Made by a program: the position numbers and the translations under genes
The notes under the pieces: generated by a model
Told to the model about the DNA's origin: nothing
The model's database searches: none
What the model saw: the letters and a program-made list of their open reading frames with translations, nothing else
Assembly: GCF_003402535.2 (NCBI RefSeq)
Contig: NZ_AP025170.1
Coordinates: forward strand, 496,001-560,000
Source: Cupriavidus sp. P-10
GTDB lineage: Bacteria; Pseudomonadota; Gammaproteobacteria; Burkholderiales; Burkholderiaceae
Reading direction: 5' to 3'
DNA: 64,000 nt
Shown: in pieces, positions 21,541-30,855 of the stretch
How positions within the stretch are numbered: position 1 is the stretch's first letter
Layout: every line of letters begins with the position of its first letter

Positions 21541-22608
21541 ATGAGTGAGCATGGCAAGCTGCTGCCCCTGCGCGGCATCAAGGTGGTGGAGTTCGAAGGC
21601 ATCGGCCCCGGCCCGCTGTGCGGCGCGATGCTGGCCGGCCTGGGCGCCGAGGTGACGCTGGTGACCCGCCCGGTCGCGCCCGACGCGCGCCGCATCCTGC
21701 GCGGCCAGGCCGTGCCGCCGGAGATGGAGCTGGAGCACGGCAAGCAGGTCGTGCAGCTGAACCTGAAATCGCCCGAGGGCGTGGCCGCGGCGCTGGAGCT
21801 GGTGGCTGGCGCTGACGCGCTGATTGAAGGGCTGCGCCCCGGGGCGATGGAGCGGTTGGGCCTGGGCCCCAAGGCCTGTCACGCCCGCAATCCGCGTCTG
21901 GTGTACGGCCGCATGACGGGCTGGGGCCAGAGCGGCCCGCTGGCGCAGAGCGCCGGGCATGACCTGAACTACATCGCGCTGACCGGCCTGCTGTCGATGG
22001 CAGCACGCGACGACGCGCTGCCGATGGTGCCGCCGACCGTGATGGGCGACGCCACCGGCGCGCTCGGCCTGGCCTTTGGCCTGACCAGCGCCATCCTGAG
22101 CGCGCGTGCCAGCGGCGAGGGCTGCGTGGTCGATGCGGCGATCACCGACATCGTTGCCATGCTCGGTTCCCTGGTGCAGGTGTCGCGGGCCGCCGGCACG
22201 CTGGGCGGGCCCCAGCCCAGCCCATTCCACGATTCGCCGTTCTATGACGTCTACCGCTGCGCCGACGGCCGCGCCATCACGCTGGGCGCACTCGAGCCGC
22301 AGTTCTACCGCGAACTGCTCGAACGGCTGGAACTGACCGACCTCGATCCCGCAACGCAGTACGACCGCGCCCAGTGGCCCGCCCTCAAGGCGCGCATCGC
22401 CGCCTGCATCGCGGCGCAGCCGAGTACGCACTGGGAAGCGCTGCTGGGCGGCACCGATGTCTGCTTCGCGCGCGTGCTGACGCTGGACGAGGCCGCCCGC
22501 CATCCGCACAACCAGGCGCGCGGCACCTACCAGCTGTACCGGCAGGGCGAGCGCGAGGTGCCGCGCTCGACGCCGGCGCCGCGCTTCCTGCCCGCGGGCA
22601 CGGAGTGA
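21541..22608 (+). CDS. CaiB/BaiF family CoA transferase, alpha-methylacyl-CoA racemase-like
   Basis: 355 residues, close to alpha-methylacyl-CoA racemase length. It starts with a recognisable family N-terminus (LRGIKVVEFEGIGPGPLC) and carries GRMTGWGQSGPLA and AGHDLNYIALTG, where the Asp of GHDLNY is the catalytic acid in racemases. It probably racemises or activates 2-methyl branched acyl-CoAs, but class III CoA transferase activity cannot be excluded. The AhpD-fold gene follows 66 bases later. Confidence 0.88.
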   Translation: MSEHGKLLPLRGIKVVEFEGIGPGPLCGAMLAGLGAEVTLVTRPVAPDARRILRGQAVPPEMELEHGKQVVQLNLKSPEGVAAALELVAGADALIEGLRPGAMERLGLGPKACHARNPRLVYGRMTGWGQSGPLAQSAGHDLNYIALTGLLSMAARDDALPMVPPTVMGDATGALGLAFGLTSAILSARASGEGCVVDAAITDIVAMLGSLVQVSRAAGTLGGPQPSPFHDSPFYDVYRCADGRAITLGALEPQFYRELLERLELTDLDPATQYDRAQWPALKARIAACIAAQPSTHWEALLGGTDVCFARVLTLDEAARHPHNQARGTYQLYRQGEREVPRSTPAPRFLPAGTE

Positions 22609-22674
22609 GCGGCCGGTTCGGCCAACACCTTTCGGCTAACATCTGTCATCACCTCATCACCGGAGACAGATGCC

Positions 22675-23085
22675 ATGGCCGAACCCAGCCAGAATCCCCA
22701 CTACGCCCCCACGCCCGCATTCGCGGCCGGGCTCGAGGTCCGCACCGAGGTCCTTGGCCCGGCGCATGTGCAGCGCGCGCTCGATGCCGCGGCCCAGCAG
22801 GGCGATACCAGCCTGCAGCAACTGGTCACGGAATTTGCCTGGGGCACGGTGTGGACCCGCGAGGGGCTGGACCGCAAGCAGCGCAGCCTGGCGACGGTAT
22901 CGATGCTGATCGCGCTGAACCGGCCGCAGGAGCTGGCCGGCCACCTGCGCGGCGCCCTGGCCAACGGCGTCACCCCCGAGGAACTGCGTGAGCTGATGGT
23001 GCACAGCGCCGTTTACTGCGGTTTCCCCGCGGCGCTGGACGCGAGCCGCAAACTGACTGAAGTGCTCGACGCCGCCAAGTCCTGA
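22675..23085 (+). CDS. Carboxymuconolactone decarboxylase (AhpD-fold) family protein
   Basis: 136 residues, a single AhpD-like all-helical domain of the PcaC group (EFAWGTVWTREGLDRKQRSL, LNRPQELAGHLRGALANG, HSAVYCGFPAALDA). The single Cys in VYCG is not a CxxC pair, so this is not a peroxidase-type AhpD. Without other beta-ketoadipate genes nearby, a true 4-carboxymuconolactone decarboxylase role is unproven. Likely cotranscribed with the CaiB-type gene. Confidence 0.88.
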   Translation: MAEPSQNPHYAPTPAFAAGLEVRTEVLGPAHVQRALDAAAQQGDTSLQQLVTEFAWGTVWTREGLDRKQRSLATVSMLIALNRPQELAGHLRGALANGVTPEELRELMVHSAVYCGFPAALDASRKLTEVLDAAKS

Positions 23086-23242
23086 CGCGCGGGCCGGCCT
23101 GGCGCCACCAGGCTGTCCACCCCTGCGGAATTGCCCGAGGGCCGCGCAGATTCTGCTGCATTCGAGCAGCGAGAATTCGGCGCTTCAGCACGCAGCGAGG
23201 CCCTTAACCTTGGCAACTGCCCAAGCTGTCAAGGAGCTCCAA

Positions 23243-23869
23243 TTGCACCACGCGCTGATCGTCGACGAGCCTTCCCGGTTCCGCACTACGCTGTCCGGCC
23301 AACTGACAGCGGCATTGGATGCCGCCGAAGTGCTGGAAGCCGACGGCGTGCGCGATGCATTCCGGCTGGTGCGCGACCACCGGCCCGGGCTGGTGCTGGT
23401 CGATGTCGAGTATTTCGGCAATCCTGGCGTTGATTTCGTCCGACGCGTGTCGGCGACCTTTCCCGCGGTATACGTGCTGGTGCTGTCCGGTACCGACGCC
23501 ACCGCCGCGCCGGTGCGGGCGTTGCGCGCCGGCGCGCATGGCTTCGTGGTCAAGCACCGCGGCGTGCCCGAGGTGCTGCAGGCCGCGCGAGGCGTGCTGA
23601 GCGGCTATCTGGTGTTCCCCATGCGCACGCTGGAGGCCGCGAGACAGCTTGGCGAAGCGCTCGACTCCGGCGTTCCGCGGCTCAGCAACCGCGAGATCAC
23701 TATCCTGCAATACCTGGCGCGCGGCCATTCCAACAAGGCGATCGCCGGGGAGCTGCTAATCAGCAGCAAGACGGTCAGCACGCACAAGGCCAATATCATG
23801 GCCAAGCTCAATGTGAACTCGCTGGTGGAAATGGTCGACTACGCGCGGCGCCACCAGCTGGTGTGGTGA
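23243..23869 (+). CDS. LuxR-type response regulator, BvgA/FimZ-like
   Basis: 208 residues. The receiver domain keeps its acidic pocket (ALIVDE), the phospho-acceptor in LVLVDVEYFG, the switch residue (VLSG) and the Lys of FVVKH. The C-terminal GerE/LuxR helix-turn-helix is LSNREITILQYLARG...SSKTVSTHKANIM. The start is a TTG at 23243 with an AAGGAG ribosome-binding site 6 bases upstream; a TTG at 23210 without such a site is less likely. It faces the fimbrial usher tail to tail (9 bases), so it is the likely fimbrial regulator, as FimZ is in enterics. No cognate kinase is nearby. Confidence 0.88.
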   Translation: MHHALIVDEPSRFRTTLSGQLTAALDAAEVLEADGVRDAFRLVRDHRPGLVLVDVEYFGNPGVDFVRRVSATFPAVYVLVLSGTDATAAPVRALRAGAHGFVVKHRGVPEVLQAARGVLSGYLVFPMRTLEAARQLGEALDSGVPRLSNREITILQYLARGHSNKAIAGELLISSKTVSTHKANIMAKLNVNSLVEMVDYARRHQLVW

Positions 23870-23878
23870 GAGGTTGCA

Positions 23879-26419
23879 TCAGCGCGTGCAAAGGGCGTCC
23901 CTGACAACCATCGCCGCCGTGCCATTGCCGGGCTTGCCGAGGTCGTAGTGCAGCGTGCAGGCATCGCCGCCGGCCTGGCCCCACCGCGCTGTCAGCCCGC
24001 GTACCAGCACGCGGCCTGCCTGCGCCACGGTCCCCACCGGCCTGCCGTCTCCATTGAACACCTCGGCGCCAAACGGCAGCGGCGCGTCATCTGGCAGGCG
24101 TGTGCGCAGGATTGCCGCGCGGCCGGGATTTTCGGTCTTGAAGCGCACCCGCACTACAGCGCCCGCGGTGGGCGCGACCCGCTGCAGCGTCGACTTGAGC
24201 TCGACTTCCAGCGGCAGGCCCTGCGGATCGATCTCGATTTCGTTACGCGCGAACGGCACCAGGTTCGATACCACCGCATGGCCCCACGGGTCGACGCGCA
24301 GCCCGGCGCCATTGGCGAGGCGCGCGCCCGCGGCGTCTTTGGCCTCGACCACCGCGACCGTATCGCCGAGCGTCGGCGAAAATGCCACGCCATCCGCATA
24401 GGCCACGATACCGCCGGAAATGCCTGCACCGGCCTGCGCATAGGCGGTGCTCCTGGATGCGCTGGCGGTCATCGTTGCAAACGGCGACACATAGGAGGCA
24501 CTACCGCCGATGCTGTTGGCGCTGCCGGACGCGCCGCCGCTACGGCCCGCATTGAGCGAGTAGCTGAAGGCGTTGTCGCTGCCGAGCGTGCCGGTCACGG
24601 TCTCCTGCGCCGTGCCGGTGCCGTCGGAGCCACGCTCGAGGCTGGTCAGCGAGTAAGGCGCGTGTGACGACTTGCCCAGCGGCACGCCGACGGTCAGCAT
24701 CACGCGCGTGTCCCACTTGCCGGTGGCGACATTCAGCTGCCGCGACGCCGACACGCCATAGGCAATGGCGCGGTAAGCATTGTTGTAGCCGGCCTGGAAC
24801 TGGCTGGCAGTGCCGCTGCCCTGCCAGTAGCTCTGCACCGATCCGGTCAGGTAGAAATTGCCATAGCCGGCCGGCAAGGCCTGGTTGATGCTCAGCTGCA
24901 GCTTGCCCCGCGCGGTTGGCAGGCTTTGCAGCCGCCCCGCCTGGTCCAGCGCGAGCCAGGACATGGCATCAGCGAGGCCAAGGTAGCCGCGGCTGGAGTA
25001 GCGGTACGCCGCTACCGAAACATTGGTGTTGGTTGGTGCTACCAGCTTGCTGTAGCTCAGCCGCACGCTCTGGCCGCTGCGGTCGGGTTGCCCCTGCAGC
25101 CGGGTGCTGGCATGCGTGATGTCCGCGCCGAAAGCGCCCAGGTCGGTGTTCAGCGCAATACCGGCGGCGATTGCACCATAGCCTTGCGCGGCCACGAAGC
25201 CACCGTAGCCGGTGACCATGTTGGCGAAGCCATGCAGGTAGGTGCCCTGCAGCAGCAGCGTCGAGCCCTGCATCACGGTACTGCGGTACTGGCCCGCGGT
25301 GACGCTGTACCGGCTCTGGCCGGCGCGCAGGGCATTCACCGCGGCGGCGTACGGCATTGCCGACACGTGCACGCTGCCGTCCGCCTCGGTGACAACGACC
25401 TCGATATCGCCGCCATAGCCGGTCGGGTACAGGTCATCGATCTCGAACGGCCCCGGTGCCACCGTGGTTTCGTAGAGGATGTTGCCTTGCTGGCGGACCT
25501 GCACGCGGGCATTGCTGCGCGCGATACCGCGCACGATGGGGGCATAGCCGCGCAGCGATTCGGGATACATCCGCTCGTCGCTGGCCAGGCGCACGCCGCG
25601 AAAGCCGATGCTGTCGAACAACGTGCCGTCAGTAAAGGCATCGCCGATCACCAACTGGCTTTTCCATGGTGCAATGGCGCGCTGAAGGTTGGTCAGCACG
25701 CTCTGGTAGCGCGTGCCTTGCCGTTCGTCACGGTTCAGGCTGCCCTGGTGGCTGAAGCGCCACGGTCCCACGTTGATGCCGGCGTTCAGGCCCACATAGG
25801 CCTGCGTGGTCGACAGGCTGGATGCGTCGGAATGATAGACGTTGGCGTTGTACTGCAGGCGCGCCGCCGGTACGCCGTCGTCCCAGTTCTCCGGGCTGAC
25901 GTAACCACGCGCGCGGCGCACCATCGCAGCCTGTGGCACGCTGACATCGAGCCGCTGCTCGCCGTTGTCGAAGCTCGCCGTGGCGTCGGCGACCAGAGCT
26001 GGCAGCGGCTGGCAGCCGTTGCCGTCCAGCGATGCGGCGGCCGGCAACCTGGCCAGATCGACACCGACGCGCTCCAGCAGGCTGTGATCGAAGCACGGCA
26101 CCGCAGGGGCAGCGGGGTCTCCGGACTGGCGCAGCTCCACGTCGGCGCGGCCCAGCCAGATCTCGTTGACATACAACTCGGCACGGTAGTGGCCGGGCAG
26201 CGCCGGATTGCCCTTGCTGAAGCGGCTCAGGTCGGCAACGCCGCCCGCCGTGCCCTGCAGGAAGGTATCGCTGAACTCCACTTCCTGTACGGGGCGGGCA
26301 CGCTGCGGGCTGGCGTCGGGTTGTCCGGCCGCGCCTGCGCCGCTGGCGAACAGGGCCAGCAGCACGGCATGAAGCGGGCGCAGGCGAAACGGGACGTGAC
26401 GGGAAGGCATTGGCAGCAT
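23879..26419 (-). CDS. Fimbrial outer-membrane usher, FimD/PapC family
   Basis: 846 residues. A signal peptide (about residues 1-30, ending GAGAAG) is followed by the PapC N-domain (EVEFSDTFLQG, LPGHYRAELYVNEIWLG), the 24-strand beta-barrel with a plug region, and the C-terminal domains ending in a likely disulfide (DACTLHY...DALCTR). It secretes and polymerises chaperone-delivered pilins. It is last in the order subunit-chaperone-usher on the minus strand. Confidence 0.95.
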   Translation of the reverse strand: MLPMPSRHVPFRLRPLHAVLLALFASGAGAAGQPDASPQRARPVQEVEFSDTFLQGTAGGVADLSRFSKGNPALPGHYRAELYVNEIWLGRADVELRQSGDPAAPAVPCFDHSLLERVGVDLARLPAAASLDGNGCQPLPALVADATASFDNGEQRLDVSVPQAAMVRRARGYVSPENWDDGVPAARLQYNANVYHSDASSLSTTQAYVGLNAGINVGPWRFSHQGSLNRDERQGTRYQSVLTNLQRAIAPWKSQLVIGDAFTDGTLFDSIGFRGVRLASDERMYPESLRGYAPIVRGIARSNARVQVRQQGNILYETTVAPGPFEIDDLYPTGYGGDIEVVVTEADGSVHVSAMPYAAAVNALRAGQSRYSVTAGQYRSTVMQGSTLLLQGTYLHGFANMVTGYGGFVAAQGYGAIAAGIALNTDLGAFGADITHASTRLQGQPDRSGQSVRLSYSKLVAPTNTNVSVAAYRYSSRGYLGLADAMSWLALDQAGRLQSLPTARGKLQLSINQALPAGYGNFYLTGSVQSYWQGSGTASQFQAGYNNAYRAIAYGVSASRQLNVATGKWDTRVMLTVGVPLGKSSHAPYSLTSLERGSDGTGTAQETVTGTLGSDNAFSYSLNAGRSGGASGSANSIGGSASYVSPFATMTASASRSTAYAQAGAGISGGIVAYADGVAFSPTLGDTVAVVEAKDAAGARLANGAGLRVDPWGHAVVSNLVPFARNEIEIDPQGLPLEVELKSTLQRVAPTAGAVVRVRFKTENPGRAAILRTRLPDDAPLPFGAEVFNGDGRPVGTVAQAGRVLVRGLTARWGQAGGDACTLHYDLGKPGNGTAAMVVRDALCTR

Positions 26420-26505
26420 GGCACCGGCGTGTCGACGATGGCCGCACGCGAGCGCCGGCAGCCGGCGGCCGCCGAAAGGGCGTAACGGACCGTGGGTTGA
26501 TGGGG

Positions 26506-27267
26506 CTAGCGGGAGCCGGAGGCGCTCAGCGGCGCGCTGAATTTGTCCCTGCCGCCGAAGTCGTTGATGCAGTGCACGCGCACGGTGGCGCCGGCAGGGT
26601 TGCGGACATTGCTGTCCAGATGGAAGGCCGCGGTGGCGCCAGGCGCAATCATGTCCGGGTCTGTCGCCTTGACAATGTGTTCGCCGGCGATGACTTCGAC
26701 GGTGACCGGCGAAACGTGGTAAGGCGTGGGGTTATGCGCTACCAGGGCGGGTTTGCCGTCGCGGCTGCCAAGTTCCCAGCGCAACGCAGCAGGCGCCTCC
26801 ATGGCGCTGCCCGGCAACCCGCTGGGCCGAAAAAAGAGTTTGAAACGCGAACGGAACGCCATTTGCAGCGAGTTGACACCGCTCTCATCGGCCGACGGCT
26901 TCGGCGGGACTTCGAGCACGTTGAGCCAGAACAACGACTCCTTGTCCTGCGGCAACCGCTCGCCGGTATAGAGGATGCGCAGCGTCTGGCCTTTGCCGGG
27001 ATCGATGCGCGTGATGGGCGGCGTGACCGTGAAGGGCACTTCGATCGATGTGGGGCTGGGGGTTGCCGTGCCGGCATCGATCCACGCCTGCGTCAGTGCG
27101 GGAGACTGGCCTTCATTGGTCAGCTTCAGCGTGACTTCCTTGTCCGTGCCGCGATAGACCACGCGGGTGCCGCCGACGACGACCGAGGCGCTTGCGGGCA
27201 GAGCGAACGACAGCACCAGCACGGCCAGCGCGGAGGCCAGCGAATTACGTAGGGATGTGGGCAACAT
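26506..27267 (-). CDS. Periplasmic fimbrial chaperone
   Basis: 253 residues with a signal peptide (SLASALAVLVLSFALPASAS) and two Ig-like domains of the PapD/FimC family. The subunit-anchoring Arg and Lys are in GGTRVVYRG and FRSRFKLFFRP, and the family block LFWLNVLEVPPKP is present. It caps pilins by donor-strand complementation before the usher. It lies 83 bases after the subunit gene and 86 before the usher. Confidence 0.95.
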   Translation of the reverse strand: MLPTSLRNSLASALAVLVLSFALPASASVVVGGTRVVYRGTDKEVTLKLTNEGQSPALTQAWIDAGTATPSPTSIEVPFTVTPPITRIDPGKGQTLRILYTGERLPQDKESLFWLNVLEVPPKPSADESGVNSLQMAFRSRFKLFFRPSGLPGSAMEAPAALRWELGSRDGKPALVAHNPTPYHVSPVTVEVIAGEHIVKATDPDMIAPGATAAFHLDSNVRNPAGATVRVHCINDFGGRDKFSAPLSASGSR

Positions 27268-27350
27268 GTTGAGGCCTGGGAACAGACGCCACCGCGAGCC
27301 CCCTCTGCTCTCAGGGAAAGAACAGGGACGCGGTCGCGTCGGCGATCGCG

Positions 27351-27893
27351 TCAGGGATACGCGATGGTGTACATCACGCTGGAGTTGGCCGCACCTGCGG
27401 TTGCCTTGTCGGTCGCTACGTACTCGGCAAAGTAGGACAGGTTGGCGACGCCGCCGACCAGGTCCACCGGCAGCGAGTTCTGAACGCCGTCCGCGAAGCC
27501 GGCCTTGATCGGCGTGAAGTTGGAGTTCAGCAGCCCGATCTGCACGTTGGTCGCCGTGCCGGCACCGCTGTTCAGCACCAGGTTGCCGGTGCTGGCATCA
27601 GTGGTCGGGCCGGGTTCGAAATAGGTATGCACCGCGCCGGTATCCGCGTCGCAGTTCAGTGCGATGACGAACGGGGTGCGGCCCGCGCGGGCGCCGGCGG
27701 TTTCCAGTGTGGACGCCGACACGGTCGGCAGCGTGACCGTGAACGACTTCGCGCCGCTGCCGTTGCCGTTGATCGTGCACGAGGTGGCGGAGATGTTGCC
27801 GTTAAAGGTAATCGTGCCGTCGACGGCATGCGCGGATTGCGCAGCGAAGACGATGCTGGCGGCAAGCACCACCGGTGCGAATGCAAATTTCAT
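27351..27893 (-). CDS. Fimbrial major subunit
   Basis: 180 residues. The ATG at 27893 gives a signal peptide (MKFAFAPVVLAASIVFAAQS, cleavage after AHA). The mature protein has the donor-strand segment DGTITFNGNISATSCTI, the pilin disulfide pair (SATSC and IALNC) and the C-terminal beta-zipper SSVMYTIAYP with the usual aromatic near the end. It is the only subunit gene; no adhesin-like two-domain pilin is seen. Confidence 0.9.
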   Translation of the reverse strand: MKFAFAPVVLAASIVFAAQSAHAVDGTITFNGNISATSCTINGNGSGAKSFTVTLPTVSASTLETAGARAGRTPFVIALNCDADTGAVHTYFEPGPTTDASTGNLVLNSGAGTATNVQIGLLNSNFTPIKAGFADGVQNSLPVDLVGGVANLSYFAEYVATDKATAGAANSSVMYTIAYP

Positions 27894-28399
27894 ATCGGGT
27901 CTCTTGATTGTGGAGGGGCATGCCGCGGCACGATTGCCACGCATGCGGGCGTTCCAAGGCAGCGTCTGCGTGACATGGGAATTGCCTTGTGAACGGGGGC
28001 CAGTGTAGGAATGCGGCGATACGCCCACGCTATGAAACTTCCGAGGAAGCTGGGTGAATGGGCTGAATCTGCCAGGGAAATTCATAGATCTGCCGGGCTG
28101 GCCGCTTGCATTTTTCGAACTGTTGGCGTAAAGCCGATTTCCGCCGGATAGGCCGCTTTTTCCCCGGGCTCGTCAATTTCCGATCCGATGTCATCACGCA
28201 GCGTTTTCCGTGCGGTGCAAACGCCGCTTCACTAACACAGGTAGACTGTGGGCGTGTGCCACGAAACGGGCCCATCCCCACGATGCCTTCGTTCCCGACA
28301 GCCACGCGCCCGAGCGGCGCCAGTCTTGCCGCAGTCAAGGCTGCCCTCCCTTCGCTTTGCCTGGCTGCGCGTCATGCCAGCGACCACCGCCCTGGCGCC
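27894..28399. other. 506-base divergent control region between fimbriae and L,D-transpeptidase
   Basis: For the fimbrial side, a TACACT-type -10 (plus-strand 28002-28007) has a poor -35, which would fit an activator-dependent promoter, and a palindrome lies at 28038-28049. The frame of the transpeptidase is open from 28106, so part of this region could be coding if an upstream start is used, but the first signal peptide begins at 28400. Confidence 0.35.
28038..28049. promoter_or_regulatory. Palindrome upstream of the fimbrial promoter
   Basis: CTTCC-GA-GGAAG, centred about 40 bases upstream of the candidate fimbrial -10. It is a plausible activator site for the adjacent LuxR-type regulator, by position only. 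Confidence 0.25.
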
Positions 28400-30031
28400 A
28401 TGAAGCGTGCGCTCGCGGCACTGTTGCTGGCAGGCGCTGCCGCAGCACCGGTCCTGGCCCAGCCTCCCCAGACGACCCAGACCCCGCAAGCGCCACAAGC
28501 GTCAGCACCACAAGCTTCCCCCGTCGCCCAGGGTCCGCTCTGGTTCGCGCAGGGCAGGCCCGTGCCGGAAGCCAAACTGGCGGTCGACGCGCTGGCCGGG
28601 GCGGCCGCTGACGGCCTGGATCCCCGCGACTACGATGCCGAGGCGCTGCGGCAGGCAGTGCACCAGGCGGCCACTGGCCCGGTGTTCGCGCCCGATGCCG
28701 CCGCCCGGCTGGACGCCGCGCTGACCGCCGCGATGGAGCGCATGCTGGCCGACCTGCACGGCGGGCGTATCAATCCGCGCGCCGTCCACGCCAATTTCGC
28801 GCCACAGGAAGAACGCCCGTACGACGCCGCGGCGGTGCTGCGCGAAGCGGTCTCGCAACACCGCCTGCCAGACGCCGTGCGCCAGGCCGCGCCCACCTTT
28901 CCGCTGTATGGCACGCTGCGCGAGGCGTTGGCCCGCTATCGCGAGATCGCCGCGCAGCCAGTCTGGTCCCAGCCGCTGCCGGCGCTGCCCGCCGGGAAGC
29001 TGACGCCGGGGCAGCCCTGGGCGGGCACCGCCGCGCTGACGGCGCGCCTGGCCGCGCTGGGCGACCTGCCGGCCGGCACGAAGCCGCCCGCGCGCTATGA
29101 CGGCGCGCTCGTCAATGGCGTCAAGGCGTTCCAGTCACGGCATGGTCTGGAGCCCGACGGCGTGATCGGCGCGGGTACGCTGGCGCAGCTCAATCTGCCC
29201 ATGGCCAGCCGGGTGCGGCAGATCGAACTGACCATGGAGCGGATGCGCTGGACCCCGCTGGACGGCCCGCGCATGATCGTGGTCAACGTGCCGGAGTTCA
29301 TGCTGCGCGCCTACGAGATCCGCGATGGCAAGCTCGACATCAAGCTGGAGATGAAGGTGATCGTCGGCAAGGCGCTCGATACCCGCACGCCGTTGTTCGA
29401 GGAGGGCATGCGCTATATCGAGTTCAGCCCGTACTGGAACGTGCCGCCGTCGATCGCCAAGCGTGAGACGATTCCGCGGCTGCGGCGCGATCCGGCGTAT
29501 TTCAACCGGCAGGGCTTCGAATTCGTGACCGGCGAGGGCAAGGCCGTGACCACGCTGTCAGAGGACAACCTCGACGCCGTGCTCAACGGCCGCATGCGCA
29601 TCCGGCAGCGGCCCGGACCCATGAATGCGCTGGGCGACATCAAGTTCGTGTTCCCCAACAACGAGAACATCTACCTGCACCACACCCCGACGCCGCAACT
29701 GTTCAAGCGCGACCGGCGCGACTTCAGCCATGGCTGCATCCGCGTGGAATCCCCAGTGGCACTGGCGCAGTTCGTGCTGCAGGATATGACGGACTGGAAC
29801 GAGGCGCGTATCCGCGAGGCGATGACACGCGGGAAGTCAAACACGGTGCGGCTGCAGCAACCGCTGCCGGTGGTGCTGGCCTATGGCACGGTCATCGCCC
29901 GGGCCGATGGTCGTGTATCCTTCCTGCCTGACATCTACGGTCACGACAAACTGCTGGACAAGGCGCTGCGGCAACGCACCGGGCGCTCCTCGCCGCCAGC
30001 CATCGCGCGCGCCGCTGCTGCCACGCAATAA
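28400..30031 (+). CDS. ldtD: L,D-transpeptidase, YcbB/LdtD family
   Basis: 543 residues from the ATG at 28400, which gives a clean signal peptide (MKRALAALLLAGAAAAPVLA). A Pro/Gln linker, an N-terminal scaffold, a peptidoglycan-binding domain (VKAFQSRHGLEPDGVIGAG) and a C-terminal YkuD catalytic domain follow. The active site is HHTPTPQLF and SHGCIRV with Cys446. The family makes 3-3 peptidoglycan crosslinks in the periplasm. The open frame goes back to 28106 and an ATG at 28283 exists; neither has a better ribosome-binding site. The MepK-type gene follows by 30 bases. Confidence 0.92.
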   Translation: MKRALAALLLAGAAAAPVLAQPPQTTQTPQAPQASAPQASPVAQGPLWFAQGRPVPEAKLAVDALAGAAADGLDPRDYDAEALRQAVHQAATGPVFAPDAAARLDAALTAAMERMLADLHGGRINPRAVHANFAPQEERPYDAAAVLREAVSQHRLPDAVRQAAPTFPLYGTLREALARYREIAAQPVWSQPLPALPAGKLTPGQPWAGTAALTARLAALGDLPAGTKPPARYDGALVNGVKAFQSRHGLEPDGVIGAGTLAQLNLPMASRVRQIELTMERMRWTPLDGPRMIVVNVPEFMLRAYEIRDGKLDIKLEMKVIVGKALDTRTPLFEEGMRYIEFSPYWNVPPSIAKRETIPRLRRDPAYFNRQGFEFVTGEGKAVTTLSEDNLDAVLNGRMRIRQRPGPMNALGDIKFVFPNNENIYLHHTPTPQLFKRDRRDFSHGCIRVESPVALAQFVLQDMTDWNEARIREAMTRGKSNTVRLQQPLPVVLAYGTVIARADGRVSFLPDIYGHDKLLDKALRQRTGRSSPPAIARAAAATQ

Positions 30032-30061
30032 GGCGCGCTCAGCACTTGCAGAGGAAGTACC

Positions 30062-30622
30062 ATGAATGATGCGACGCGCAAGGCACGCCGCCGCTTTCTA
30101 CATACCACCGGAGGCTTGGCCCTTGCCGCCGGCCTGATGCCCCTGGCGCCGCGCCAGGCGCTTGCCAGCCTGCCCGATGCGCGCTCGCTGGCGTTCGACC
30201 ATACCCATACCGGCGAGCGCATCAAGCTCGTCTTTGCCCTCGGCGATAGCTTTGTTCCCGAGGCACTCACGTCGCTCAACGGTTTCCTCCGCGACCATTA
30301 TTCGGGTCAGGTTGGAGTGATTGATCCACAACTGTTCGACCTGCTGTACCAGCTGCGGCGAGAGCTCGGGACCAACGAACCGTTCCAGGTCATCTCCGGC
30401 TATCGCAGTCCTGCCACCAATTCGCGCCTGCGGAATTCGCGCGGCGGCGGTGTCGCCAGGCACAGCCTGCATATGGACGGCAAGGCTATCGACATCCGCG
30501 TCGCCGGCGTGCCGCTGGGGGACCTGCGCGATGCCGCGAAGACGCTGAAGGGCGGGGGTGTCGGTTTTTACCAGGGCGAGCAATTCGTACACCTGGACAC
30601 GGGCCGGGTCCGCTACTGGTAA
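30062..30622 (+). CDS. mepK: Murein endopeptidase, MepK/DUF882 family, Tat-exported
   Basis: 186 residues. The N-terminus has a twin-arginine signal (ARRRFLHTTGGLALAAGL). The mature part is an M15-like DUF882 domain with the metal-site motifs VARHSLHMDGKAIDIRV and FVHLDTG and the family block GYRSPATNSRLR. In E. coli MepK (YcbK) cleaves 3-3 crosslinks and sits next to ldtD; the same pairing here supports opposing make-and-break roles. The ribosome-binding site GAGGAAG precedes the ATG. Confidence 0.9.
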   Translation: MNDATRKARRRFLHTTGGLALAAGLMPLAPRQALASLPDARSLAFDHTHTGERIKLVFALGDSFVPEALTSLNGFLRDHYSGQVGVIDPQLFDLLYQLRRELGTNEPFQVISGYRSPATNSRLRNSRGGGVARHSLHMDGKAIDIRVAGVPLGDLRDAAKTLKGGGVGFYQGEQFVHLDTGRVRYW

Positions 30623-30827
30623 TTGCCCCGGCAGGTCGTCACAGCCGACGACCGATAGCTGTCCGGGCACGTCGATGCCCATCGCGGCGGCCTTGAACAG
30701 GTCGCCCCCGGCGCCAGCACCTCCTTCCCCGCCAGCACCTCTCTCCCCTTAGCAACTGCCGCAGGGCGATCCGCAGATCGCCGATGATCTGCTGCAGTCC
30801 CGCGCGCCGAAGGCGCCGACCCTCGTT

Positions 30828-30855
30828 CAACTAAGTGATATATATGAGTTAGTTG
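30828..30855. promoter_or_regulatory. Candidate operator of the suy operon
   Basis: Inverted repeat with 7-base arms (CAACTAA at 30828-30834 and TTAGTTG at 30849-30855) around an AT-rich 14-base centre. The right arm overlaps the -35 hexamer, so a bound protein would block RNA polymerase. The GntR/UTRA gene at 35641 is the obvious candidate ligand-responsive repressor. Confidence 0.5.

Noticed and set aside
28106..28399. N-terminal extension of the L,D-transpeptidase
   Set aside because: It would bury the clear signal peptide at 28400 inside the protein and has atypical composition.
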